In this document: positions 9,332-19,500 of the stretch, in pieces | How positions within the stretch are numbered: the first letter of the stretch is position 1 | Layout of the letters: the number at the start of each line of letters is the position of its first letter | Assembly (NCBI GenBank): GCA_937914945.1 | Contig: CALGJF010000066.1 | Span: 1 to 64,000, forward strand | Direction: 5' to 3' | Source of the DNA: an uncultured Bacteroidales bacterium | GTDB taxonomy: Bacteria > Bacteroidota > Bacteroidia > Bacteroidales > Bacteroidaceae | DNA length: 64,000 bases | Made by a program: the position numbers and the translations under genes | The notes under the pieces: generated by a model | Told to the model about the DNA's origin: nothing | What the model saw: the letters and a program-made list of their open reading frames with translations, nothing else | The model's database searches: none

Positions 9332-11185
9332 ATGGCTAACGACAAAAAGACACAGAATTTAGACCAAGTGATTGTGCGTTTCTCGGGAGATTCGGGAGAC
9401 GGCATGCAGTTGGCCGGTAACATTTTTTCAACAATCTCTGCCACAGTGGGGAATGATATATGCACATTCCCCGACTACCCAGCCGACATACGCGCCCCGC
9501 AAGGTGTGCTCACCGGTGTATCGGGTTTTCAGGTACACATCGGAGCCGATAAGGTTCTTACCCCCGGAGACAAGTGCGATATCCTGGTTGCAATGAACCC
9601 CGCTGCGCTAAAAACACAGCACAAATATTGCAAGCCCACAGGTGCGATAATAATAGACACAGACTCGTTCACCGAGAAGGACCTGTTAAAGGCCGAGTTC
9701 AAAACCGATAACCCCATTCAGGAGTTGGGAATCACATGCGAGGTTGTCCCCTGCCCCATTACATCCATGTGCCAGGAGACGCTTAAAGATAGCGGGCTCG
9801 ACAACAAGAGCATCGTGCGTTGCAAAAATATGCTCGCGCTTGGACTTGTGTGCTGGCTGTTCGACCGCAACCTGTCGCTTGCCGAGAATATGCTACGCAC
9901 AAAATTTGCAAAAAAGCCAGAGATAGCCGAGGCTAATATAAAAGTATTGCATGCAGGCTATAATATGGGACACAATACCCACGCCTCAATCTCGCACACA
10001 TATAGCATTGAGAGCAACGGCGAGAAGGCGAAAGGCAAATACATGGATATAAACGGTAACAAAGCCACCGCATACGGCCTCATCGCTGCTGCCGAAAAAG
10101 CCGGCATGAGACTGTTCCTTGGCTCATACCCCATCACCCCCGCAACAGACATCTTGCACGAACTTGCAAAGCACAAATCGCTTGGCGTAGTAACCATGCA
10201 GGCCGAGGATGAGATTGCCGGTTGCGCATCGGCTGTGGGTGCGGCATACGCAGGAGCACTTGCCTGCACAAGCACCAGCGGCCCCGGTATATGCCTTAAA
10301 AGCGAGGCCATAAACCTTGCTGTAATCACCGAATTGCCCCTTGTAATCATAGACGTGCAGCGTGGCGGCCCATCAACCGGCCTCCCCACAAAATCGGAGC
10401 AGACCGACCTGTTACAAGCCCTCTACGGCCGTAACGGTGAGAGCCCTATCCCTGTGATAGCAGCAAGCTCACCCACAAACTGCTTCGACGCGGCATACAA
10501 TGCCTGCAAGATAGCCGTAGAGCACATGACACCCGTAATTCTGCTCACCGACGCATTCATAGCAAACGGCTCGGCAGCATGGAAACTGCCTAACATTGCC
10601 GACTATCCCGCTATTGTACCACCCTACGTTACCCCCGATATGCGCGAAGGCTGGAGCCCATACAAACGCAACCCCGAGAACGATGTACGCTATTGGGCCG
10701 TACCGGGCACAGAAGGGTTTACACACCGCATAGGCGGCCTTGAAAAGAGCGCTGCCACGGGAGCAATATCAAACGACCCCGAAAACCACCACAACATGGT
10801 GGCCAAGCGTGCCGACAAGGTTGCCAAGATTGCAAACTACATTCCGCAACTGCAAGTGGAGGGCGATGCTGATGCCGACCTACTGATTGTGGGATTCGGC
10901 GGTACATACGGCCACTTGTGCGAGGCTATGCAGGCCATGAACAAGAGCGGCAAGCGCGTGGCACTCGCCCACTTCAACTACATCAACCCGCTGCCAAGCA
11001 ACACGGCCGAGGTTTTCGCCAAATACAAGAAGATTGTTGTTGCCGAACAGAACATGGGACAGTTTGCAGCCTATTTGCGCACAAAATTCGAGGGCATCGC
11101 ACTGATGCAATACAACGAGGTTAAAGGACAGCCTTTTGCCGTTGCAAACTTGGTTGAGGCATTTACTAAAATTTTGGAGGACTAA
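9332..11185 (+). CDS. korA: 2-oxoacid:ferredoxin oxidoreductase, fused gamma-alpha subunit (KorA)
   Basis: A 617-aa subunit of 2-oxoglutarate (or related 2-oxoacid):ferredoxin oxidoreductase. The N-terminal gamma domain (about 12-190) starts FSGDSGDGMQLAGNIFS. The alpha domain (about 225-617) contains the YPITPATDI substrate motif and TSTSGPG. The enzyme converts 2-oxoglutarate plus CoA to succinyl-CoA while reducing ferredoxin, feeding a reductive or branched TCA cycle in anaerobes. The beta subunit follows 3 nt later. No separate delta ferredoxin subunit is present, which is normal for this two-subunit form. Substrate preference (2-oxoglutarate rather than other 2-oxoacids) is inferred from the family. 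Confidence 0.92.
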   Translation: MANDKKTQNLDQVIVRFSGDSGDGMQLAGNIFSTISATVGNDICTFPDYPADIRAPQGVLTGVSGFQVHIGADKVLTPGDKCDILVAMNPAALKTQHKYCKPTGAIIIDTDSFTEKDLLKAEFKTDNPIQELGITCEVVPCPITSMCQETLKDSGLDNKSIVRCKNMLALGLVCWLFDRNLSLAENMLRTKFAKKPEIAEANIKVLHAGYNMGHNTHASISHTYSIESNGEKAKGKYMDINGNKATAYGLIAAAEKAGMRLFLGSYPITPATDILHELAKHKSLGVVTMQAEDEIAGCASAVGAAYAGALACTSTSGPGICLKSEAINLAVITELPLVIIDVQRGGPSTGLPTKSEQTDLLQALYGRNGESPIPVIAASSPTNCFDAAYNACKIAVEHMTPVILLTDAFIANGSAAWKLPNIADYPAIVPPYVTPDMREGWSPYKRNPENDVRYWAVPGTEGFTHRIGGLEKSAATGAISNDPENHHNMVAKRADKVAKIANYIPQLQVEGDADADLLIVGFGGTYGHLCEAMQAMNKSGKRVALAHFNYINPLPSNTAEVFAKYKKIVVAEQNMGQFAAYLRTKFEGIALMQYNEVKGQPFAVANLVEAFTKILED

Positions 11186-11188
11186 AAA

Positions 11189-12193
11189 ATGAGCGAATAT
11201 ACAGTACAAGATTATAAGTTCGGGCAGCCACGCTGGTGCCCGGGTTGTGGCGACCACTCATTCCTTGGTGCACTGCACAAGGCCATGAGCGAGATTGGTA
11301 TTGCACCACACAATATTGCGGTAATTTCGGGTATCGGTTGCTCATCGCGCCTGCCCTATTACATGAACACATATGGTTTCCACACCATTCATGGCCGTGC
11401 GGCTGCAATAGCCACAGGCGCAAAGGTTGCCAACCCCGACCTCACCATCTGGCAGATTTCGGGCGACGGCGACGGCCTTGCCATTGGAGGAAACCACTTC
11501 ATTCATGCAGTGCGCCGTAACATCGACCTCAATATGATACTGTTGAACAACCGCATATACGGCCTCACAAAAGGACAATACTCGCCCACCTCGGCAAGAG
11601 GCTTTGTGAGCAAATCATCGCCCTATGGAACGGTAGAAGACCCCTTCCGCCCTGCAGAGCTATGCTTCGGTGCCCGCGGTCGTTTCTTCGCACGTTGCGT
11701 AGCTACCGATATGAGCGCAGCCGTAGGTTGCTTGAAGGCTGCCGCACAGCACAAAGGCGCATCGGTTGTTGAAGTATTACAGAATTGTGTTATATTCAAC
11801 AACGGCACACACGACAGCATCTACACCAAAGAGGGGCGCGCTAAGAACGCCATCTACTTGGAGCATGGCAAGCCCATGATTTTTGGCGAGAACCGCGAAT
11901 ATGGCCTTATGCAAGAGGGATTCGGCCTCAAGGTTGTGAAGATTGGAGAGAACGGCATTACCGAGCAAGACATTCTTGTTCACGATGCACACTGCAAGGA
12001 CACCACCCTGCACCTTAAGCTGGCACTGATGGAAGGCCCCGACTTCCCCATTGCACTCGGCGTTATACGCGATGTTGAGGATGTAACCTACAACGACGCT
12101 GTTCATGTTCAGGTGGAAGAGGTCAAAGGACAAAAGAAGTATCACTCATTTACCGAGCTGTTGGAGACTAACGAAACATGGGAGATAAAATAA
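11189..12193 (+). CDS. korB: 2-oxoacid:ferredoxin oxidoreductase beta subunit (KorB)
   Basis: This 334-aa subunit binds thiamine diphosphate and an iron-sulfur cluster. The TPP signature GDGD...NN runs through ISGDGDGLAIGG and ILLNNRIYGLTKG. Cluster cysteines are seen in PRWCPGCGDHS and GIGCSSR, with another in QNCVIFNNGTHD. It pairs with korA 3 nt upstream. The operon ends at a perfect inverted-repeat terminator shared with the convergent glycosidase gene. Confidence 0.93.
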   Translation: MSEYTVQDYKFGQPRWCPGCGDHSFLGALHKAMSEIGIAPHNIAVISGIGCSSRLPYYMNTYGFHTIHGRAAAIATGAKVANPDLTIWQISGDGDGLAIGGNHFIHAVRRNIDLNMILLNNRIYGLTKGQYSPTSARGFVSKSSPYGTVEDPFRPAELCFGARGRFFARCVATDMSAAVGCLKAAAQHKGASVVEVLQNCVIFNNGTHDSIYTKEGRAKNAIYLEHGKPMIFGENREYGLMQEGFGLKVVKIGENGITEQDILVHDAHCKDTTLHLKLALMEGPDFPIALGVIRDVEDVTYNDAVHVQVEEVKGQKKYHSFTELLETNETWEIK

Positions 12194-12208
12194 TCGCACA
12201 TGTATAAT

Positions 12209-12252
12209 CACAATAAAAGAGCTTGCCCCGCGGGGCAAGCTCTTTTATTGTG
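12209..12252. terminator. Bidirectional terminator between korB and the GH27/GH16 gene
   Basis: A perfect 44-bp inverted repeat (22 + 22 nt) with a GC core GCTTGCCCCGCGGGGCAAGC and flanking A and T runs. It sits between convergent genes and should end transcription from both sides. Confidence 0.9.
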
Positions 12253-12267
12253 TGGGGTGGATGGCTA

Positions 12268-15200
12268 TTATCTAACCACCACCTTTATATTATCTATAAC
12301 ATAAATACCGGCAGGCAAGGTAAATATATACGAATCGTCGACAAACGCTTCGGCAATCTTGCGACCTACGATATCATGTACCGCCACCATTGAAGGCGAA
12401 GCTACCCTAACAAGAACGCCACCCTCCACGTAGGAAACATCGACCGACTCCCTCTCGTATGTATCCACAATTCCAACAGTGCCAAGCGTGTTATCCATGC
12501 CATCTTTCTGGTACACTCGCACCCAATCGAAGAGCGTTTCGTAGGTATGTGTAACATCGGCATTTGCAGCCCATGAGCCATTACCCACACTCTGGTTCAG
12601 AATAATGTGGAAATTGTCGTCAAACGGCCACTGCCCTTTACTCAAAGCATCCTGCGACGACGATTTATCATACCGCGCCACCTGCTTACCATCAACATAC
12701 CAAATGAGAGAACTCTCGTTCCACTCCAAAGAGTATATGTGATAACGGTCTATGGCTGTATATTCATTGTAGCTCGACTTAGGATTGCCTGTATTTCCCA
12801 GATTGTATGTCCAATTGCTATGCACGGTGTGCCAAGCACGTTCCTGCGAATCAATAGCCTCCCATATATCAATCTCGCCATCGTTGGGCCAACCACCCGA
12901 CTGGTCCTCGGGCATCATCCAGAAGGCAGGGAAGTTTCCACTCCATGGGTTGGTCTTTATACGGCCTTCTATGCGACCATAAGTGAAACCGAATTTACCG
13001 CTGCTCCAAATACCGCCTGTAATCATAGGTACATTATCTACCGAGGTATCGGGGTTGGGAATGGCACGAGCCACAAGCTTGCCATCCTCTATATAAATAA
13101 CATCCTCGCTATCACTCAGCCATCTGTTCCAGGTTGCGCTGTAACGTATGCAACGGCTCCACCACTCGTCTGATGGTTGTGTACCATCGGCGGCATTAAA
13201 CTCGTCGCTGAATACCAAATGCCACTCGCTATCATCATTCTTTATGAATTCGGCAAAAATCTCGATTTCGCCATTTGCATATTCGGCAGGCAGGGTGATA
13301 ACAGCATCACTTGCAGGGAGAACCTCTTCACTCCACTGTTTGTTGCCATTTACATATTGCTCTCCTTTCAGATTATATCCGTGGCGCACAATAACCTCCT
13401 GCGCCTCATAACCGGGAGCACCGGGCATAAGCTGGAATTCTATCGGCGAGAATGGTGCAACCGTCATAGGCAATGCGGTGTTGTTGGCACCAATGATACC
13501 ACCATTCAGGGTATTAAGATCCAAAGAGCAAGTGCCTTTGATTATATTAATGAGGAAATCCATAACCGCACCACCGTTGGCAACTATATCGGCCGAGCCG
13601 GCAGGCGATATGTTATTCACATCGGCCTTCAAACGCGCACGATATACACCTGCGGGGATATTGGCGGGCAGTGTATATAAAGGCAACTCCTTGCCGGGAG
13701 CCACAACAGCATTGCCCTTGCTATCCTTTCCATTGTAATATGTAAAGGATAGCAACTCGCTCGAATTTGCCGGCAGACCATCGCTATTTAGTAGAGCAGT
13801 AAACTGCCCGTCGTTGTTCCAATCTATATACAAATAGTAATGCAGACCATCGCGGTTATCGTTCATGGATAGCGAGAACGATTGGGGCGACAAGAAGGAT
13901 AAAGGACTTTCGGTAAAGTTCTTATATACCTCATTACCCTCTATTGCCATGGTATAGTCGTCGAGCCCCACAGCAAGCGCAAGTACCCCGTTGTAACCAT
14001 CGGCTGTTGTTGTCTCTTCATCAAAGGATAGTGCATACCCCTCGCCCTCAACCTCGGCAGGAGCTTGCACAAAGATAGCCTCAATCTCCACATCACCATC
14101 CACACATTCGGCAGGAATAGTAACTACGCCATCCTTGCACATATACGCAGGAATAGTATACTCATAGTGCTGTTTTACGCCAAATTTCTCGGGCTCGCCT
14201 GCAAGATTATGTCCATGGCGAACATTTATTATATCGAGAACATATCCATCGGCAGCCACGGCCTTCAAATGGAGAGGCTCGCCAAAAGGCACGGTGGCCG
14301 GCAATGCCGAGCCATCGGCGGCAAGAAGCGTACCATTTTCAACTATTGCCGAAAGGGCCCCATCGGCCGAGTGAACATTTATGCACACATCGCATATTGC
14401 ACCACCATTCTTAATTATTCCGTTACCATCCTCGGGCCTGCCCGCAGGGTCAATAGAGGCCCAATCGACCTTGTATCGCATCATATAATAGCCGTTGGCA
14501 AGGTCTGCCGGCAGAGTGAACGAAGGAGGATTGAGCACATTGGCATTTGATACCGATGCACCCGTGCTGTTATATCCTTTGCCACTGTTCACAACAGGCT
14601 CGGCATAAGAGAATGCCATAATATCGCTGCCCAATGGCACGGAGCCATCACTGTTCAGTTCGGCCTCAAAAGAACCATCCTGCCCGCGGTCGATATAGAC
14701 AAAACCATTCATCCAATTACCTGTGAAACCAAATACCGGAGTGAGTGTCTCCCCGGCTCTTGCTGTGAGCACAGCATTGTCTATGCGGCTGTATATCTTC
14801 AATGGTGTAGGCAGATTTATGGTTTGATTGCCATCGGCCGAGCCATTCAAAGAGATTGTGTTCAAGCGACGCGATGAATGAGTGTAACCACGTTCCTTGT
14901 CAAATACCACAGGGTAATATTCCACATTTACTGCACTCTTTGAAATAAGCTGCATGCAATCAATATCGCCCATCCATTCCTCGTTATAGAGGCGCACCAC
15001 GTTGTTGCCCTTGTTAAGTGTAACATCGACATCAACAGTACCTACCGAACTCCAATTACCTGCATTGGTGGTTACCTCCACGGGAGTGCCGTCGTTGACA
15101 CTGACAAGCATCTTGCGTGCCTCGCCCGACATGAAGGAGAAACGCAGCGTGTATTCGCCGCCATTCATGCTATATACGTTGCGCCACTGCAAGTCGTTCT

Positions 15201-16536
15201 CGGCACGACCACCGAGCCAACCTACTGCCACGCCACCCGAGCAAGCAGCCTTCTCAACGGGAACGGCTGTGCCATATACCTCGTGATTGCCTAATTCCTG
15301 ATAGCATGAAAGCCACGCTGTTTCGGCCTCATAGAGGGTGCGCTCGCAACGCTCCTCGGCCTCTAATTTATATATGCGTGTACCATGCGCAGGCACCGAC
15401 ACCGATAACATATCCTTGAATACACCCCTATCCTTCTTTTCAAAAAGGTCGCGCACGCTTACCTCACCTGCAAGGTCGAGTTGCGAGAAGTTTATGTTCA
15501 TTGCCACCTCGGCATCAGTGGGGTTATAGAAGGCCACAACACGTTTCTTGCCATAAAGTTCCTCAACATCCTTCACAAGCACATAAGCCCCATTTTCGTG
15601 CTTTACCACATAGGCTTGCAAGCCGAGAGGGTCTTGATTTACAGCAATGAGTTCCTTGTTCTGCATCAGTTCAAGAGCGTTGCCCTTGATATCGTTAAGG
15701 TCGCACCCTATGAGCAGCGGAGAACTCATCATACACCACATACCAAAATGTGTCTTATCCTCCTCGTCGGTGAGGCCGCGACCAACCTCAAGCATATCCA
15801 TATCATTATAATGGCCGGGCGATGCATAAGCCGACAGATAGAGACTCTGATTTATAATGCTCTTAACCGAAGCCCAACCCAGATAGATATCCTCGGTGGT
15901 GCGCCATGAATCGGCAATTTCACATGCCCAAGTACCGGGGAATGCCCAGCGACAGATATTCCATGTTACATCGTCGCGCCCTGTAGCTTTGATTGCGGCA
16001 GCAATCTCCTTGTAGCGCTGCTCCACATCAAGGTCAAGACCGTCGGCATTGTTATTGGGGTCGGCACCACAATAATCAACCTTTATAAAATCGAAATTTA
16101 GTTCATTGAAATACAATGCCATATCCTCGGCATCGTGCCCATAAAGCCCCACCCCGATACCGATGGTATCCTTTGGCTCGCCCCAATATGAAGCACAGGT
16201 GTTTGCGCCAGCATCGGAGTAGATACCGGCCTTCAATCCTTGACCATGGATATAATCCACAAGGGGACGAAGACCATTTGGGAAACGTGTGGGATGAATA
16301 AGCAATTTACCATTCTCGTCGCGCCCGCCAAAGAAGCCATCGTCGATGTTTATGTGGTTATAACCACAATCCTTAAACCCAAGCCTTACCATTGCATCGG
16401 CCTGCGCCTTAATTACAGAATCGTTAATCTGGAAACCATAGGTATTCCACGAACTCCAACCCATCAACGGGGGATTTTGAGCGCTAGCAACCACGGTTGC
16501 CATACAAAGCGCCATACCAAATATTAACCTCTTCAT
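12268..16536 (-). CDS. Chimeric secreted glycosidase: GH27 + carbohydrate-binding/GEVED-like modules + GH16
   Basis: A 1422-aa secreted protein with two catalytic domains. Signal peptide about 1-20 (ends ASAQ). GH27 domain about 21-390, with nucleophile D154 in IKVDYCGAD and acid/base D216 in WRTTED, predicts alpha-galactosidase or alpha-N-acetylgalactosaminidase activity. A CBM35/CBM6-like module follows (about 395-535), then two GEVED-like beta modules. GH16 (about 1105-1345) has the intact catalytic motif EIDIWE (E1221, D1223, E1226). The last ~70 residues (VHDIVGRKIAEA ... LPAGIYVID) resemble a type IX sorting tail. Known GH16 enzymes of gut Bacteroidales include mucin endo-O-glycanases; given the neighbours that role is plausible, but laminarinase or another endo-beta-glucanase/galactanase is possible. 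It starts 35 nt after the GH84/GH2 gene. Confidence 0.88.
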   Translation of the reverse strand: MKRLIFGMALCMATVVASAQNPPLMGWSSWNTYGFQINDSVIKAQADAMVRLGFKDCGYNHINIDDGFFGGRDENGKLLIHPTRFPNGLRPLVDYIHGQGLKAGIYSDAGANTCASYWGEPKDTIGIGVGLYGHDAEDMALYFNELNFDFIKVDYCGADPNNNADGLDLDVEQRYKEIAAAIKATGRDDVTWNICRWAFPGTWACEIADSWRTTEDIYLGWASVKSIINQSLYLSAYASPGHYNDMDMLEVGRGLTDEEDKTHFGMWCMMSSPLLIGCDLNDIKGNALELMQNKELIAVNQDPLGLQAYVVKHENGAYVLVKDVEELYGKKRVVAFYNPTDAEVAMNINFSQLDLAGEVSVRDLFEKKDRGVFKDMLSVSVPAHGTRIYKLEAEERCERTLYEAETAWLSCYQELGNHEVYGTAVPVEKAACSGGVAVGWLGGRAENDLQWRNVYSMNGGEYTLRFSFMSGEARKMLVSVNDGTPVEVTTNAGNWSSVGTVDVDVTLNKGNNVVRLYNEEWMGDIDCMQLISKSAVNVEYYPVVFDKERGYTHSSRRLNTISLNGSADGNQTINLPTPLKIYSRIDNAVLTARAGETLTPVFGFTGNWMNGFVYIDRGQDGSFEAELNSDGSVPLGSDIMAFSYAEPVVNSGKGYNSTGASVSNANVLNPPSFTLPADLANGYYMMRYKVDWASIDPAGRPEDGNGIIKNGGAICDVCINVHSADGALSAIVENGTLLAADGSALPATVPFGEPLHLKAVAADGYVLDIINVRHGHNLAGEPEKFGVKQHYEYTIPAYMCKDGVVTIPAECVDGDVEIEAIFVQAPAEVEGEGYALSFDEETTTADGYNGVLALAVGLDDYTMAIEGNEVYKNFTESPLSFLSPQSFSLSMNDNRDGLHYYLYIDWNNDGQFTALLNSDGLPANSSELLSFTYYNGKDSKGNAVVAPGKELPLYTLPANIPAGVYRARLKADVNNISPAGSADIVANGGAVMDFLINIIKGTCSLDLNTLNGGIIGANNTALPMTVAPFSPIEFQLMPGAPGYEAQEVIVRHGYNLKGEQYVNGNKQWSEEVLPASDAVITLPAEYANGEIEIFAEFIKNDDSEWHLVFSDEFNAADGTQPSDEWWSRCIRYSATWNRWLSDSEDVIYIEDGKLVARAIPNPDTSVDNVPMITGGIWSSGKFGFTYGRIEGRIKTNPWSGNFPAFWMMPEDQSGGWPNDGEIDIWEAIDSQERAWHTVHSNWTYNLGNTGNPKSSYNEYTAIDRYHIYSLEWNESSLIWYVDGKQVARYDKSSSQDALSKGQWPFDDNFHIILNQSVGNGSWAANADVTHTYETLFDWVRVYQKDGMDNTLGTVGIVDTYERESVDVSYVEGGVLVRVASPSMVAVHDIVGRKIAEAFVDDSYIFTLPAGIYVIDNIKVVVR

Positions 16537-16571
16537 TAGTTATATAAGTTTTTTTATTTATATTTATTATA

Positions 16572-19500
16572 CTACCATTTAATAAATTTATGAACACGCT
16601 GCTCACCATTACTCTTTATTATAAGAAGGTAGGAACCCTTTGGCGAGTCGGCAAGCGAAACTGTGGCAACACCGGCCTCGGCAACGGCACGGGCCACAGC
16701 AACGCCACCCATATTAACAACCTCGATGGTTGAGCCTTCGGGCACATTTCCACAAGAGACCATCTGTGATGCCGCATTGTAATCCACCGTGCAAGCCTCA
16801 ACACCCATATCGCCAATACCGGTCTCCTTTCCATTCACAGTGCTTATGCGCAGTGTGTGGCTGTATGTAGAACCGCTGGGACAATAGTACATACTTTCTG
16901 TACCAGGACCGCAACTGCCGTTACCCAAGCCACGTTGCATATAGTCGAATGTAGCATATACCACATCGTCTTTTACCAGTTCCCAAGGATGAAGAACAGG
17001 TGTCAGATATTGTACCTGGTTGTAGTGTGATAGCGAGAACGACACCTCGCCCTCGGTTTCAATATTTATGGTATTGCCATTCTCGGGATTCACAAGCGAC
17101 ATTGAGCGCAGTGCCATGCGGTTACCATGCGATTGCGGGTGCGCATACATCTCAAACATATCGTCCACCGTTGTGGTGTAACGACCGATGAACGAACCTC
17201 TTTGCCTATCTACATAGTTCTCCCAAGGACCTTTTGCATAGTATGACACATTCTCATAGCCTGCCGGGAAAATAACATCTATACCGATACGGCGCAAAGA
17301 GGTAAACGGCGTATAATCTATCCTCATATCAACCTCGCCACTTGCATAAATGGTATATTCTATTACATACGGGCAGCTATCGTGTACGGCATTCACTGTT
17401 ACGACACAGCAATTTGCATCGCCCGACAAGGTTGCATTTACGGTAGCGGAAGAGACGTATGAAATATCATCGCCAAACTCATGGTTGCCATAAGGGCTCT
17501 CGTTCTCAATCCAGCGGATATTGCTATATACGGGATGCTTATCGCCGCTTTCCAGCACCTGCACACCATTGGCTACCCACTCGGTTACAAAACCGTCACT
17601 GTTTACAGAGAAGGTTATATTATCGTTGCTCACAGTGTAACCGCCAACCGATGAGAGCGACAACTGTTCAGTTGTTGCAGGCACCGCGGCAAGAGCGCCG
17701 CGACTCTGCAATGTAAACTGCTCGGCAGCCATCGGGTAACCACTTTCACACCATATCTCCTCGTCGTTCTTCAATAATTCCACATTGAGCAGATATTCGC
17801 TACCCTCTTCAAATTCATCTATGATGGGAAGAACTATTGAAGCCGTTTCTGCCGGTGCGGTAGAAGGCATATCCATTGTGGCACTTTTAACCACCTCGCC
17901 GTTGCACAATATGGTGTAACGCAAAGAGAAGAGATCGAGGTTCAAGAAATTGTATTTATTCTTAACCAAAAGAGTATTGCTGCTTGCATCGAATGTAAAG
18001 GTAGCATACTGATAAACCTTCTTAACCTCGGTGAGCTTGGGTGTCCAGGCGCGGTCGGCAGTAATAAGACCGTTGTTCACAAAGTTACCCTGATGGGGAC
18101 CGGGGTAGTCGTAACCCGATGTATATTTGGGGAAGCCGTTTACATTGAGTTGACCGCTCTTGATTGCCTGCGGGTCATATATCGATTGATCTACCCAATC
18201 CCATATACAACCACCTATACCATATCTGCTGCTCTCGATGATATCCCAATACTCCTGCAAGTTGCCGACGGCGTTACCCATGGCATGAGCATACTCGCAC
18301 ATAAAGAAAGGCTCACCACCTATACTGCTATTGGAATATGTGCGCACATATTCAAGGTCGGGGTACATTTTTGAATGCATATCGGTATTTGCAGCAGAGT
18401 TCTCTCTTGAATATCCCTCGTAGTGAATGGGGCGCGAATCCAATGCGCGCGTAGCCGCGTAAGTAAAATCGAAATTCACACCCACGCTTGATTCGTTGCC
18501 GAGCGACCAGAACACTACCGATGGGTGGTTGCGGTCTCTGTAAACCATGCGCACAGTGCGGTCCACATATTGCGCACGCCATGTAAGGTCGTTTGAAATA
18601 CTGTTTTTCTTTCTATCCTCCCAATTCTTATGACACTCCACATCGGCCTCGTCCATCACATAAAGGCCGTAATAATCGAACATGGCATACATTTTTGCCT
18701 GACGGGGATAGTGGCTGGTGCGCACAGTGTTCATGTTGCTCTGTTTCATCATCTCCACATCCTTCAACATGGTCTCCATGTCAATGGCACGACCATGCAA
18801 GGGGTGGGTATCCTGGTTGTTCACACCCTTGAAGAATACACGTTGGCCGTTTATGAGCACAACGCCGTTCTTTATCTCAATGTGGCGGAAACCATATTTT
18901 GTAGAAAATACCATCTCCTCGTTGCCCGCTGCATCCTTTTGGCGCACGACAACCGTATATAGGTTGGGTGTTTCGGCAGTCCACGGCAACAGGCTGTCGA
19001 GTGCATCGTATGTGATATTTGTTGTGGCACTTTGCGTGCCGGCAGCAATATCCACCGATACCGACTGCGATGCTACAAGCGCCCCCGATGGAGAAATCAA
19101 ATCCGTTTCTATAGTCTTTGTGGCAGCAACTCCTGTTCTGTTATCCACCTCAATTGCAATGTTCATAGAACCACTTGTGTAATCCTCATTAAGTTCCGAT
19201 GTAATATAGTGGTCGCGAACAAAGGTCTTGGGTGTGGCATAGAGATATACATCGCGGTGCAAGCCACTCATGTGGAACATATCCTGGCCTTCGAGGTACG
19301 AGGCGTCGCTCCAACGCAGCACCTGCACGCTTATATTGTTTTCACCGGTACGCACATGGGCGCTGATATCAAATTCATGGTCATTGTTGCCTCCCTGTGT
19401 GTAACCCACATATTTACCATTAACCCACACATAGGCTGCACTGTAAAGGCCATCGAAATGCAGGAACACATTTTTTTCGTTCCAACCTTGCGGCAGGGTA

